A stretch of DNA of 64,000 nucleotides from Perca fluviatilis (taxonomy: Eukaryota > Chordata > Actinopteri > Perciformes > Percidae): assembly GCF_010015445.1 (NCBI RefSeq), contig NC_053126.1, forward strand, positions 9,950,249-10,014,248. The letters run 5' to 3'. Below are positions 1 through 11,296 of the stretch, piece by piece. Both the position numbers and the translations under genes were made by a program. The notes beneath the pieces were generated by a model. It saw only the letters and a program-made list of their open reading frames with translations, was not told where the DNA came from and ran no database searches. Positions within the stretch are counted from its first letter, which is position 1. Each line of letters starts with the position of its first letter.

Positions 1-104
1 ATCATTAGCTTTTAGATTAACAATTGATTATCTGTGATAATGTATGCACATTTGTATTCATAGGATTTTAAACTTAAAAAATCTCCTTTTTGAAAGATTT
101 TAAA

Positions 105-190
105 ACGGTTCCCTTTGGTTCTGTGCAAAACAATTACCTGTTGGTTGTGTTGCACACACCTTCCACCCAGAAGAGTATACCAGCCATGGC
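105..190 (+). pseudogene. Degenerate partial copy of the Cdelta5-like exon
   Basis: This stretch resembles the first part of the intact Ig exon at 491-790. Both contain TTCCCTTTGGTTC, then TGCAA, then a TGTTGG...TTGCACA...TTC.ACCCA pattern matching the first-cysteine region. The relic lacks about 14 bases between these blocks and has no open frame, so it is a broken exon. It is best explained by local exon duplication, which is common in teleost Cdelta genes. Bases 191-490 look like ordinary intron. Confidence 0.6.
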
Positions 191-490
191 AAAAATGCTT
201 TAAATTGATACATTACATTTCACAAAACAGTGCGGTATTAAACATTAGTGCCATTGTATAAGCTACGATCCAGCCTGTTTGTCAAAAAAAAAAAAAAAAT
301 TCAATAGGACATTATTTATTAAAACATTTAATCTTTGAAATACATTTTTTTAGGCAGATATTCTTGTCCTCAGCTTCATCATGCAATATTGTGCAATATA
401 TTTAAAATGAACCTTTAGACCTATTGATCATCTGTGTTCTTTAATTGACCTTTATTGGTATTTACATGTTTTGACACAACTGTTTCACAG

Positions 491-790
491 ATACTACAAC
501 ATCACCACCGACTCTGTTCCCTTTGGTTCAGTGCAATCCTGGGGCTGCGAATCTAGTCACTGTTGGCTGTCTTGCACAAGACTTCTACCCAAATAGTCTT
601 ACTTTCCAGTGGACCGATGCCAGTGGGACCACCCTGACTGCAGCTGAACAATTTCCTCCAACTGAGAAAAACAACAAATATACAAGAGTCAGTTCGCTCA
701 AGGTACCAAAATCTGAATGGGATTCAAGGAGACCTTATAGTTGTTCTGTGACTCACCCTGGAGGCCCCAAAACCGTGGAACTATTAAAAG
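491..790 (+). CDS. ighd: IgD heavy-chain constant exon, delta5-like (upstream unit)
   Basis: This is an Ig C1-set domain exon. The acceptor is TTTCACAG at its left edge and the donor GTATGT follows base 790. With a phase-1 G from the previous exon it reads DTTTSPPTLFPLVQC, the first core cysteine in VTVGCLAQDFYPNS, the core tryptophan in FQWTDASG, and the second cysteine in YSCSVTHPGG. The domain is about 100 residues, normal for the fold. It is the third C exon before an IgD membrane exon, so it is numbered delta5-like by position. Its sequence also resembles a CH1 domain (compare LFPLVQC here with VFPLMQC in Cmu1), so the number is an inference. The 5' part of this IgD gene lies outside the window. 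Confidence 0.85.
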
Positions 791-978
791 GTATGTGATT
801 TTTTTTTTATACTTATCATGACTCTCTTATGTCTATGGGTCCACCTGCATCATCTTATTAATCTTGTTTTTTTACGAAAATGTTCAATAATAATGTCTGT
901 TTCTCATGTATTTTACATTAAAAATTCTAAAATGAATAATTACAGACTGATGCTTTAAAATGGGTATGTTTATTTCAG

Positions 979-1327
979 CTCCTTCAGCTCCTCCTTCCCC
1001 AACCATAAAGCCCCCAGTGCCTCCAAATGGACCTGCAGTCAAAGTGGAACTGAAGCAAGTCTCAAGTGTCAAAGAAATCTTTAGCAACAACCAGGCAAAG
1101 TTGAAGTGTATCGTTACTGGACAGGACCAGAATGTTGTAAATCAAATTAAAATCACTTGGCAAATCAATGGAAACCCTGTGATCAACAACATCACACCAA
1201 CACAGTCAGGAGTCAGCACAATGACTCTTACCCGCACTGAGTGGATGAGAAACAACAACGTGGGCTGTTCTGCCACGAAAGACGATATGACACTAGCTAG
1301 TCAAGATCTGACTATCCGCAAAGGAGG
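979..1327 (+). CDS. ighd: IgD heavy-chain constant exon, delta6-like
   Basis: This Ig domain exon has acceptor TATTTCAG and donor GTAAGT. It opens with a proline-rich linker (APSAPPSPTIKPPVPPN), followed by core residues LKC, ITWQ and VGCSA. The long proline hinge and the VKVELKQVSS start are typical of the penultimate Cdelta domain in teleost IgD. Phase 1 at both ends keeps it in frame with its neighbours, separated by introns of 188 and 162 bp. The frame is intact. Confidence 0.88.
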
Positions 1328-1489
1328 TAAGTTACTGAGTGTCTTTGACGGAGACAGATTGGTCGAACAGTGACCTGTAAGTCTGGGGAGGCAGCCAATT
1401 TACACACACACAAACATGTCATAATCGATGTATAGCAAATGTAAAAGCCTAAATATGAACATCCTTGTTAAACCGAGTATCTCTTTCAG

Positions 1490-1833
1490 ATGGGAGCGAG
1501 CCAAAAGTAACAGTCCACATCCTCCCAGATGAGGACATCATCGATGATGTCACTCTGGTGTGCCTGGTTTCCAATCCGGTGCAGCAGGATTACTACATCG
1601 CCTGGTCAGAACATATTGGACAAAACACCCCCATCTATACTGATGGCATTAACTTACCCCCAGTGAATACCCAACAAAGATACTCAGTTGCAAGTATTTA
1701 CACCACCACCAAAGAAAAGTGGAAAAAGTCCACCATGTTCTCCTGCCACGTATGGCCTGGTACTGGCGAAAAGCCTACTATATCCAGAAATGTGTCTAAT
1801 GCCATGAGTAACTCCATTGAATGTAAGAAATAG
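1490..1833 (+). CDS. ighd: IgD heavy-chain constant exon, delta7-like, with read-through stop
   Basis: This is the last IgD Ig domain. The acceptor CTCTTTCAG precedes DGSEPKVTVHILPDED, then VTLVCLVSN (first cysteine), YYIAWSE (tryptophan) and FSCHVWPG (second cysteine). A donor GTAAGA follows base 1822 and joins phase 1 to the membrane exon at 2316. If that donor is not used, translation continues for three codons (CKK) to TAG at 1831-1833, with AATAAA at 2017. A secreted IgD made by read-through is therefore possible, but it is inferred and not shown. Confidence 0.88.
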
Positions 1834-2016
1834 TAGATTCAGCTTTAAATGTGGCAGTTTGTGCTAATGTGTTGTTCTGTCTCTGTGTGTACTCTCTGCC
1901 ATGAGAACCTGTCTTTGTGATTGTAAAACGGTCAATTTACTATTGTTTGTCATATTGTGTTTCAATCTGTCTACGTCACATTGTCTAACAGCTTGAGAAG
2001 TGTGCTGACTGTTTCA

Positions 2017-2022
2017 AATAAA
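2017..2022 (+). promoter_or_regulatory. Polyadenylation signal AATAAA after delta7
   Basis: A canonical AATAAA lies 184 bases past the delta7 read-through stop and 294 bases before the IgD membrane exon. This is where an alternative 3' end for a secreted delta message would be expected. Use is not shown. A CT/CA microsatellite occupies about 2252-2287, just before the membrane exon. Confidence 0.5.
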
Positions 2023-2252
2023 TGTTGCATGGAGACACTTTTGTTACACGTTTATGAATGACTTCAATATTTTAAACAATCTATGTACAATTAGTCTTCA
2101 ATGATATCTTACAATAGTACTGTATAATACTACACTGCTCCACTGGATTAGGATCCACACTTTACATGTCATCAAAGTGAATAATGCTTGATTTCAGTTC
2201 CTGAGCACAATTCAAGAGAGAAAAATGTCTTATGTGCTATATTATTAAAAAC

Positions 2253-2287
<35 letters not shown>

Positions 2288-2315
2288 CTAACTGCCTATG
2301 CCTTCCTCTTCTTAG

Positions 2316-2470
2316 ATTTCACTCCAGAATCAAATCTGAGTTTTGCTCTGAGCTGCACAGATGATGCCTTTGAGGAGGAAGAGTACAGCAGCCTTTGGTC
2401 CACAGCCTTCTCCTTCATAATCCTCTTCATATCCTCTCTTCTCTATAGCATGATATTCAGCCTGGTCAAG
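2316..2470 (+). CDS. ighd: IgD membrane exon TM1
   Basis: The acceptor CTTCTTAG and donor GTAAAC border an exon that joins delta7 in frame (T plus AT). It encodes an extracellular spacer with a cysteine (LSCTDDAF), an acidic stretch EEEEYSSLWSTA, and a hydrophobic segment of about 20 residues (FIILFISSLLYSMIFSL). The acidic patch followed by WSTA and a serine/tyrosine-bearing helix is the usual teleost IgD membrane region, which pairs with the CD79 signalling chains at the B-cell surface. Confidence 0.92.
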
Positions 2471-3419
2471 GTAAACATGCAGGCTTCCTCTTAGTTGTAC
2501 TAAAGACTGAATGTAATACAGGATTTATACATTACAGTTTGACCAAGTACTTTACAAGTTAAAGCCCAGTCATGTAAATAAAAATCAAGCACTTAAAGGA
2601 AAGGATATTTTTGACCTACTCATCTTTGAACAGTTTTTCTGTGGTTGCGGTAGCTAATTTCCATCAACACAAACAATAATGTGCAAGAGAAGAAAAGACT
2701 CTAAATTGCCCGGATATTATCAGTATAATATGGGATTCCCCTGTAATAAAAACGATTGCATCCATTTTGCAAAATAAAATAAGACATAAGTAATAAAAAT
2801 AAAAAAATTCTGAAAAGTTAATTGACACCAAATGATTATCTTTGGCTGGTGAATTGCTCTGACTATAACAATAACTGTAATATTAAAGGTTTATTGTGTT
2901 GATTTTAATGGACACAATTACGCTGTAAAAACTGCATCCCTTTTAGAGTTTATTGGAGAGAATAGGCATGGCCAATGAGCTCAGGTGTGACTGATCACAA
3001 TGAGCATCAGCTGAATGAACACAGAAAATGTGCTGGTTTCTGTGTTTTTAAATGCTCCAATAACCATACTAGTATATTAGCGATTTATTAAATTAAACAG
3101 AAATGCCATCTTTAAGTAAGTTTAAGTACTGTACATAGTTATGTACCGGTATGAGGATAAACCTTTTTATGCTACTGTTAAAGTTGTTAAAAAAATCTAA
3201 TTAAGAACCAATAATCTAGTCCAATAGTTTATATACTGTAGCCAAATCTGCTGGCCAACTATCTATTATTATTGAAGTATTGAAGACACAGAGATCATGG
3301 TCAATTCTCAGGCTGGGTTAAACTCCAGATTAAAGTGATCAATCAAACCTTACCACTATTTATCTGTATTTGAGCAGTGAATACATATTTTTTAATTGTT
3401 TGTGTGTTTGTTTTTTCAG

Positions 3420-3434
3420 ATGAAGAGAACATAA
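3420..3434 (+). CDS. ighd: IgD membrane exon TM2 (cytoplasmic tail)
   Basis: After a 949-base intron ending in TTTTTTCAG, a very short exon reads MKRT then TAA. Following the VK that ends TM1, the cytoplasmic tail is V-K-M-K-R-T, the short basic tail expected of teleost membrane IgD. AATAAA motifs near 3550 and 3600 could end the message. The intron (2471-3419) is AT-rich with no other exon that I can see. Confidence 0.8.
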   Translation: MKRT

Positions 3435-3639
3435 AGGATGAGATGGATGCACAGCATGATGACGACAGGTCTTCTTGTTTTTTGTCTTTTTTATCTAATT
3501 TATCTAAAAAAAACGATGTACATAATCGATAATCTACCGTATATTTGCCAAATAAAATGGTCATCATATATAATGGATTTCTCTGTAACTTGTAAAAAAA
3601 TAAATAAAATACAATTGCAATTCTTAATCATTTACTGTG

Positions 3640-4520
3640 TATGAATCAGGCTCATGAAAATGAACATGAACGTACAGCTACGAAAAGTAACGCACTGTAA
3701 TGTATTCCACGTACGTTTTGCTGTATGCACCACATTGACTGCTGCTGTATAAGAGCGCTCTGGAACCGGTGGATGGGTGGCTCATAAAACACAGTGCTTT
3801 CATGTCAGGGAGAGGAGTTCACTTCCAGGGGAAAACAAAAGACTTTCACCCAGGAAACACATGTTCATTCCTCAGGAGTGTTTTAATCCAAACCACAATC
3901 TTTTTCCTAAATTTAACAAGTGGTTTTGGTGCCCAAACTTAACTATGGATGCCACATTAAGCTAACTTGTTGTTGGCTAAACTTAACGGCCATGGCCCCT
4001 TAAAGGACTATCATCTTGCGTGCCCTGTAGCCAGCTCCCAGTAACCTTTTGTCAGCTAAACAATAGATTGTATAATAATAATGGACAAACAAAAAAATGA
4101 AGCCAATGCAGAAGTGCGTTAAACCTGCATTCTATCTACTTAAGGGAGTAACTAAAGGGAAAGTTTGCCAGTTTTCTGTACTGCCTTACATGCAGATGGA
4201 TGGCGGCAGTTGCCTACCCAGAGGTCCGTGTTTACCTGCTGGTAAATCTCCATTGGATGACTCACTTCAGAAGGGTTGGAAATCAGCAACTTTCCCTCTT
4301 TAGCGTTTAGCTTAGCGCAGCGCTCTTGCAACAATAAAAAACACTGGCTTGGCTGCGTCATCCTTCCCCGCTTACCCTTTCGTCAAAAATCATCACATCC
4401 GGTTGCAAAAAACACAAGAGCTTGTGTCTCCAAACTCAAAGCTTTAAAATGGCAGTCCATAAACTAATGGGTGACGTCACAGATGGCACGTCCCCTATTA
4501 TATATGTCTATGGGCTAAAC
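3640..4520. repeat. Dispersed fish repeat relics
   Basis: No gene is seen. The stretch around 3880-3960 (AACCACAATCTTTTTCCTAAA and following) is shared with 39340-39425, so it is a dispersed repeat. 4110-4510 reads like a decayed non-autonomous DNA element, but I could not fix its ends. The small open frames here have no domain features. 4520-5480 is AT-rich and I recognise nothing in it; an open frame on the minus strand at 5117-5332 has no family I can name. Confidence 0.4.
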
Positions 4521-5671
4521 TCAACTAGCAACGGCCGCTGATACGAGCAGCAGCTCATAGAGCTCTGTAGCCGACGTCTTGCCTAATTTCATAGGATGTT
4601 AAGGTGTGCATTCATTTTTGTGTAATATCCTACGAACCCATTCATTAGAACGTGTTGCATGAATACATGTTCCAGCACTGGGTACTGTTGTTTCATTATG
4701 ATTAGGAAGTTATTGATTACTTTTTTATTTTTAGTGTCCTTAAAATGTATTATTGAAGTATAGTATTGATTTTTCATTTACACGTAAATAACAAATTGGA
4801 CTGTTGTAGAAATAGACATTCTGTATGTGGCTTTGCATTTCATAGTTTGACTATAAATCTTCACTTTTCATGTTTGGTCATTTTGTTGATCATATTTGCT
4901 TTCATCTTTAATTTTCAATAAATATAATATTACAATAAATCAAATTTGGACAGCCACATTATTAAATTAAAGGGAGAATGAATATGAGTGATTGTGATGT
5001 GCTTGTGATAAACATGGAAAGCTTTTGAGGAATTTGTTGTCATTAAGAGTCACAACACAGGGATCTATGAACATCTAAAATAATAACGCATCAAGTCAAC
5101 ATAACGGAAACATCTGTTAGCAGTTAAGCTCTGTAGGTTTTTCAGTTTCTAAACATATAATCTTTGGCGAGTCACTTCCCCCTCTCTCTGCACCTTTGGG
5201 ACCACACCTGTCATAGTGAAACTTGTGGAAACCGTCAGAGCTACAAATAAACTTCCTCGAAACAAGAGACCCATCTTTCTGTGAACATTTGCATATCAGC
5301 ACGTGTCCAGGCCTGAAGCGGCTAACATGCATACAACAGAGATATCAAATACACATTTAATAATATTATAAAATTTAATAAGCTCATTAAACAATATAAC
5401 AGCAAATGCAAGACATGCAGAGTACAGAAATACCAGATAGAGTACAAATATATTTGTGTACCTATTTGTTTTAGCTGTATGGTGCACAGTTCAGGGACGT
5501 GCACAGACATTTGGAGGGGGTATTGCCCTAAACTGGAAAAAAAGGCAAAGACTTTATCATTTTGAATAAGTTCTATTATGTACCTTAAATTAAGAATACT
5601 ATTGTCCGCAGCATGTATCTTTCTCCTTGTCACACTTTATTACTGACATGGCCCTTTTAGGAACACTCACC

Positions 5672-5757
5672 ATCTTCTTTATGTAGCTGTCTGATTTGTT
5701 GAGTGAAGCTCCGCATGCTCTTCCTCACTCTCTGGTCTGGAGCCTTGTGGTTCATCT
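5672..5757 (-). pseudogene. Minus-strand exon remnant inside the hAT element
   Basis: On the minus strand, TTCTATTTCAG precedes ATGAACCACAAGGC and a GTGAGT donor follows. The exon reads MNHKAPDQRVRKSMRS and continues to HKED, a charged peptide. It lies inside the hAT derivative, so it is most simply a piece of the transposase gene or of a host exon carried by it. The product is not recognised. Confidence 0.35.
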
Positions 5758-6210
5758 GAAATAGAATTATTAGAATCAGAATAAAGTAGCTTGCAGTACT
5801 TTACTAAGACAACAGAACACTAGTGCAACCAGTTAACTCTACACTCAATGATTCTGGTTGAGATAACTATTGTTATGATTTGGCACTATAAATTATATAT
5901 ATATATATATATATTATAAAGAACAATTAAAACATGACTACTGCTATTACATTTTTTTTGCTTTATCCCCAGTTTCTCAAATGCTCTGTGAACTGGAGCT
6001 ATTGGGGTTAGCCCCATACATAAAATAATAACTAATTCACAATGCTATGCACAGCACATATACAATATACCGTGGATTTATTCTTGAATGAATAGTGATA
6101 TAATGATAATAGCCTACTCCAACTTAAAGAAAATGCTTTTGATGAAACAGGCCTACTTCACATTAAATGAATAATGTAGGATGGTTGCTTGACATTATCA
6201 AATGCTTCAC

Positions 6211-6306
6211 CTGCAGCTGGCCTGCTGACAGTTTTAATCCAGCTCTGCAAAGTTGCAGTTCTTTTAGCTGCTTCCTTAAGCTCTTTCTCTCTCTTCCTCA
6301 GTCGTC
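6211..6306 (-). pseudogene. hAT transposase-like 5' exon remnant (basic region)
   Basis: The minus strand encodes a basic stretch RLRKREKELKEAAKRT followed by LQSWIK, with a GTGAAG donor. Lysine/arginine-rich helices of this kind precede the TTF-type zinc finger in ZMYM1-like hAT transposases. This fits the terminal repeats and target duplication of the surrounding element. Only the fragment remains. Confidence 0.4.
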
Positions 6307-6899
6307 TTCATTGTGAAGGCATGCTTAAGCATACAAAACAACTAGGATATACATGTATTTAAAAAAATGCTAAGTTTATTACATTAACCAGTTGGGACAT
6401 TCATTTATTATCTCATAATAAAATAAGCTAAGGTGACTTCTATCAGCTGCACCAAGCTGCACATTATTTGAAGCTCAGGTGGATTTTTTTTGTACTATTC
6501 ACAAGGGCATTTGTCATAATTTCCCTAACTTCCAAAGCTCACATGAAGGCAGTCTCTGTCTCTCTCTTTCATGTGCGGTGCTTCGTGTGTAATCGGTAAG
6601 AATATCACGTGACTGGGGTCAGAGGGCATCGCTGAGAGCAAAATGAATTGTCATAAGATTGAATGATATGATGATTTAATTTGATTAAACGTTAATATTG
6701 CTGGGCTTATCGTATTGATGCAGCCGCAACAAAAAAAAAGAAAAAGAAAAGTGCATTTAGGCTCTTTCTCCAGAGGGGCAGCTTAGCCAATCAGGCCAAA
6801 CGGGCCGTTGCCTGGGCAACAATAGCCTGTACCTGTGCACGTCCATGGCACAGTTGTTATTTCACATATAGTTTCATATTGGTGTTCTTCTTGATCTAG

Positions 6900-6985
6900 A
6901 ACAGGGATCATCAACTACATTTTTTCAAGGGCCAGAATTTTTCTAAGCAGACACTCTGGGGGCCGGAAGCTCAAATAAATAAAAT
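6900..6985. repeat. hAT-related repeat end
   Basis: The sequence around GGGATCATCAACTACATT and AAGGGCCAGAATTTTTCT resembles the degenerate end of a widespread vertebrate hAT (Charlie-like) repeat. No second end was found. 6986-7570 shows nothing further that I recognise. Confidence 0.35.
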
Positions 6986-7569
6986 AAAATTAATTTATAC
7001 CTATAACGCCTATTCTTGTTTGAAAGTTCACTTTCTTACTGAATTAATGCTATTTTTTTTTTTAAATATGTATTAGTGTGAGCAAACTCCTAAAAAACAT
7101 AGAAACTCCATAATGATAACTGGCTCTTTAACTAGAAAAAGATTTCAGACTAGGAGGCAGTTCACTGAGGAGTGATGGTTAAATTCTGTGATTATGGAAA
7201 CATTGTTGTAGTAGCGTCCTGATTGGTGGAAAATGCTTGCAGAAAGAAATGGCTGTTGTCAGGTAAACATGTCACTGTCAAAGAGGCTGAAGTGAAAAGT
7301 TGATGTGGAAAACTAGAACATGGCAGTACACAGCAGAAGGAGCTGGAAGCCTTTGTGTGTCTTGTGTGACAAGTGTGGACTCGTTACTAGTTCATTTCAG
7401 TTATTATCCGAGGAGTGTCTGTCATTGCCTCTGCTTGACTCACTGGGATATTATAAGAGGTGCAGAGTCTACCAAGAACTTGTAGATGGCAGGTAAAATA
7501 TGATTTGTGATGCTAAATCTCCTCATCGTCCTCACCAGGGACATTTATATTACCCTCAGTAGATTAGGG

Positions 7570-8010
7570 AGGAATTAGATATTTAGATTAGATTCAACTA
7601 TATTGTCATTGTGCAGAGTATAAGTAGCCTACAAAGACAACGAAATGCAGTTTGCGTCCAACCAGAAGTGCAAAAAGAGCAGAAAATTGCAATGTGATAT
7701 ACAAAGTATAGACAGGTATCGACAGGTGGTGCATAGACAGGACAAGAAATATAGTGCCATAATATCAGTGAATACTGATAACCCCAAAATATGATGAATA
7801 TCTGTTGGTGCTGCTCTTAGTGTTTGAACATCATTCATTTTAATTCATTCTAATATATAGATATAGATAGACAGCCTTTATTATTAGACTCATGGTCCTT
7901 TTAAAAAAACAACACAATTAAAAAGGACAGATACAAAAGAACAGACACAAATTAAAAAAGAAATTAATCCCATACTGGTATCGCACAGCACTGAACCTCG
8001 GGTCAATCAG
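7570..8010 (-). repeat. LINE 3'-end fragments (reverse orientation)
   Basis: GATTCAACTATATTGTCATT, GCAGAGTATAAGTA and ACGAAATGCAGTTTGC are motifs of the 3' region of a common fish non-LTR element, here in reverse orientation. A second fragment with CAGCCTTTATTATTAGACTC starts near 7870. There is no coding potential. 8010-8996 contains no feature that I can support. Confidence 0.4.
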
Positions 8011-8996
8011 TTGTAAAATGACAGTGAGTTACAAGAAGAATTCAGTTCAAAAGTCAACAATTCAGTCCTAATGTACGTGACTGCCAAATATATCGTTTTT
8101 TTCCCTTTGTTATTTGCTGGTTCATGATTTGTTGCACATGTCAGGTGGTCAATAAAGACAAAATTGAACGCTCGAAGTTGTGGCTGTACTTTACCGAACT
8201 GAATCAAGATACAGCAAACTAATGAAAAAAATTAAAATAAATAAAAAGCTGTTGCGTTCAAGGGCTGTAACAACATAATGAGACATTTAGAGGAACTGCA
8301 TATTGCAATCATCTTTAATTTAATTATTTGTTTACTAACATCTATTCCGTTGTTATTTATTTTAAACATTTTTGCTGCTCAAATCAGCTATTTTAACCGC
8401 AGTGACTTTTAAGGTTCATACTATCATTTGTGCTTTTGTAAAGATTCCAAAACATAATATATGCAAGGTTACTTTTAAAAGGGTGTGTAATGATCTTTGC
8501 ACAGATTTGAACTACTAGGGGCTGTTATTTGTTGTTTATTTGTCTTGCTTTTTTCTTTTTTCTTTTTTTTTTAAATCACGTCTGGTGCAGCAATTGATTA
8601 ATTCAGGAAAAATAATTCAACCTGTGTACTTTATGTCCTTCAGACTCACTACCAAAAATAAGTCCTTTCTTAAAAGTGATTTCAATCTACCAGCTGAACA
8701 ATTTCACTTGTACTTAAATGTTTTATAATGTCAGCCAGAGGACATGTTGGCGTACATGCCAGCTGGTTAATAGAAGGCAGAAAAGTGAGTGAAGACTGCC
8801 ATCTAGCTTTGTGAGGACATTGAAACTATGTCATTGGGAAAACAACCCACTTGTACATACTGTATCAATGTGCTTATATTATGTAAACATAAATACAAGT
8901 ACTGAAGAGGGTGGGCTTTTTTGTGTGTGCAATTCTCCTCCCATACAGTATCTCAGACATCCAGTGAAACCAAGAGTAGGATCGTTCATGTTTCAC

Positions 8997-10400
8997 AACA
9001 AGGCCCTAAGGCCACTGTGGTAGTGTATTCAAATGTGTCCGTGAGTAGCAGCATTTTCAGAAATGTACAGTGGAAACGTTTTCCTCTTTCATACAATAGT
9101 AAAATACAGAAAACTCATATAATTCACAATATGCAAGCATTGTAAGTGGTTAGTTTTCCTGAAATGGACTCAAAGGGTTAGGGTTAGGGTTACCAGTGTT
9201 TTTGCAGGCCTACATTAAAAGCCTTTACATGTATTTGAATTAAACCTGCTGTACATTAATGCAGCGGCTGATGACAAGCAACCAAAGCCCTGGACTGACC
9301 TCTAGCTGCATTCTGCAGCAAAGGTGCTTTTAAAAGTTGAAAATAATGCTCTGCTGCCATCTACAGGCATACATGCACAGATGCTTCATCACAGCTATGT
9401 GTGGTCACAAGTGCAATAGACTTACACTTGTCCAGCTTTTTTGTAGATATATGTTGGGACAAGGTCTGGCTTCTGCCGCAGAAGTTTTTTCTGATTAATA
9501 AAGTCAAAGAGATTTCTTTTAAAATGCTCCATAGGTTTTACCCAACCAACCACTATTTACAGAAGCTCAAAAAAGACATGTAAACTGTACATACTCTGTG
9601 GGAATCAAAGAGAAACTCATTTATTTTGGTTATGCCCTCATACTAAATTACTTTGAAGTAAACTGTCTCGATACTTAACTGATCTTATTTACCCTGAATT
9701 CTCCTTGTGTCGGGAAAATATACATTTTGTTTTCATTAACTATGACACAAATCTCACCTCTCAATTTTATTTAATCAACCTAATTAATCAATCAATTTTA
9801 ATTTTGACCACATTTTGCATCCTTAAGTCCAAATTCCAAAATAAAACACCTATCTTCATAGAGCTGTCCATTCACATTAAACACTATATTTCTACTATAT
9901 CCTGTTGCAGTAATAAGAAGGCTTTTAGAACACACACACTATTTGTACTTTTCAAATGCTTTATGTAAATTTAGCTGTTTTCCTTCCTTTTATTATTATT
10001 TTATTTTTTGTATGTCACCTGGTGTACTTGACCTGTTTGTATTGTATAGAGTTTTGGCTGTATACTTGTTATGTGCTCAATAAAATAATAAATAAGTGCA
10101 AAAGACTTGAACCATTGAGCCCACAGGGGTCAGTGCAACAATGCTTTTCTACCATGCTTTAAGATTAAGTGTGGAGATTATCTTTAAAAAGCTTCCTTTT
10201 AGTGGTGGGATTTGTCTGCGTTCACAAGGTTCAGAAGAGAAATCTAAATTATAAGCTGTAAGTAAACTCACTGGCTGTGTTTATATGCAGAGAATTCTGT
10301 TCCTGACCCAACTGAGTCAGCGTATACAATGTAACAGTTTTAAAATGTAATTGAATTCAATAGAATTGCCCTGCAATAGGATGTTGTTAACCCTGGGACA
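8997..10400 (+). repeat. Segmental duplication, copy 1 (partner at 34483-36145)
   Basis: From AAGGCCCTAAGGCCACTG to GTTAACCCTGGGACA this segment matches 34483-36145 nearly base for base, including the L1 3' end. Differences: copy 1 carries three GGGTTA units plus about 80 further bases near 9175-9260 that copy 2 lacks, and copy 2 carries a MITE. The duplication places the same landmark upstream of unit A and upstream of the D array. Confidence 0.85.
9401..10095 (+). mobile_element. 3' end of an L1/Tx1-like LINE, broken
   Basis: The plus strand encodes pieces of the C-terminal part of an L1-type ORF2: DKVWLLPQKFFLINKVKEIS and MLHRFYPTNHYLQKL, then in another frame YDTNLTSQFYLINLI and KNKTPIF. 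Frameshifts and stops break it. The 3' end has a run of AATAAAATAATAAATAA, an A-rich LINE tail. The reverse transcriptase domain is absent, so this is a 5'-truncated dead copy. Confidence 0.65.
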
Positions 10401-10885
10401 GCCGGCCAGCGAGGTTGTTAAGCCTGCAAGCGCTTGTGGAGTTTAACTCCAAAAATGCAGCTAACCACAGGTTACTCTTAAAATGGACATGTGTTGTGAT
10501 ACTTAAACAAATAATCCATCAACGGCAAAATAAAAGCCTCTTATTTACGAGAGCGGTCTGAGAGACCTCCACCTTAGAGCGGGGTCTCTGAGCAGGACTG
10601 TCTGAGCGACGAGCTCGCGTCACTTTTTGGAGCTACTCAATTCCGAAAACTTTGAAACAAATTGTCAATTCGGCAACTATTTTCGCAAGACTGCCTATAT
10701 TCGAAATCTAAAGAGTTCATTTCTCGCCTAAAACGTATTCAGAAGTGAATTTAGTGATGAATAAAATGGCAAAAATTGTTAGAATTGTCCTGTTGTTGGT
10801 CTGTCTATGTACCGGAAAGCCAATGGTTGAGGCACATGTGCATCACTTAAAAGTGTCCTCTGGAAACACTTCCGTTGTGGTGTGG
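10401..10885 (+). other. Unique spacer between duplication and minisatellite
   Basis: This sequence is not found at the matching place after copy 2, where the D array begins instead. It is somewhat GC-richer than its surroundings near 10560-10620. A small open frame runs from 10745 into the minisatellite and has no recognisable domain beyond a hydrophobic start. No D segment or RSS was found in it. Confidence 0.4.
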
Positions 10886-11296
10886 GCTATTTGCATGTGT
10901 TGTCTTATTAGTGCGTGTTGTCTTATTTGCACGTGTTGTCTTATTAGTGCGTGCTGTGGTTTATTTGCACGTGTTGTCTTATTAGTGCGTGTTGTCTTAT
11001 TTGCACGTGTTGTCTTATTAGTGCGTGCTGTGGTTTATTTGCACGTGTTGTCTTATTAGTGCGTGTTGTCTTATTTGCACGTGTTGTCTTATTAGTGCGT
11101 GCTGTGGTTTATTTTCACGTGTTGTCTTATTTGCACGTGTTGTCTTATTAGTGCGTGCTGTGGTTTATTTGCACGTGTTGTCTTATTTGCACGTGTTGTC
11201 TTATTAGTGCGTGCTGTGGTTTATTTGCACGTGTTGTCTTATTAGTGCGTGCTGTGGTTTATTTGCACGTGTTGTCTTATTGTTGCGTGCTGTGGC
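10886..11296 (+). repeat. GC-richer minisatellite with an 18-bp base motif
   Basis: Tandem units alternate between TTATTTGCACGTGTTGTC and TTATTAGTGCGTGTTGTC, with CTGTGG replacing the last bases in some. They form a higher-order unit of about 74 bp (for example the same junction at 10951 and 11025). The overlapping cysteine/valine-rich open frames across it are by-products of the repeat and are not genes. It lies just before the start of duplicated unit A. Confidence 0.85.

Larger units (their letters stand above)
5492..6847 (-). mobile_element. hAT-type DNA transposon derivative with 8-bp target duplication
   Basis: The ends are near-perfect terminal inverted repeats: CAGGGACGTGCACAG at the left and CTGTGCACGTCCATG at the right, one mismatch over 15 bases. 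They are flanked by the exact 8-bp direct repeat GCACAGTT at 5484-5491 and 6848-6855. An 8-bp duplication and CAG...CTG-like ends are the hAT pattern. At 1356 bp it is too short to encode a whole transposase. Two exon-like minus-strand remnants inside suggest an internally deleted copy of a spliced, zinc-finger (TTF/ZMYM-like) hAT. Confidence 0.75.

Noticed and set aside
9175..9192. Telomere-like GGGTTA repeats
   Set aside because: There are only three units inside a duplicated repeat; too short to indicate a telomere relic.
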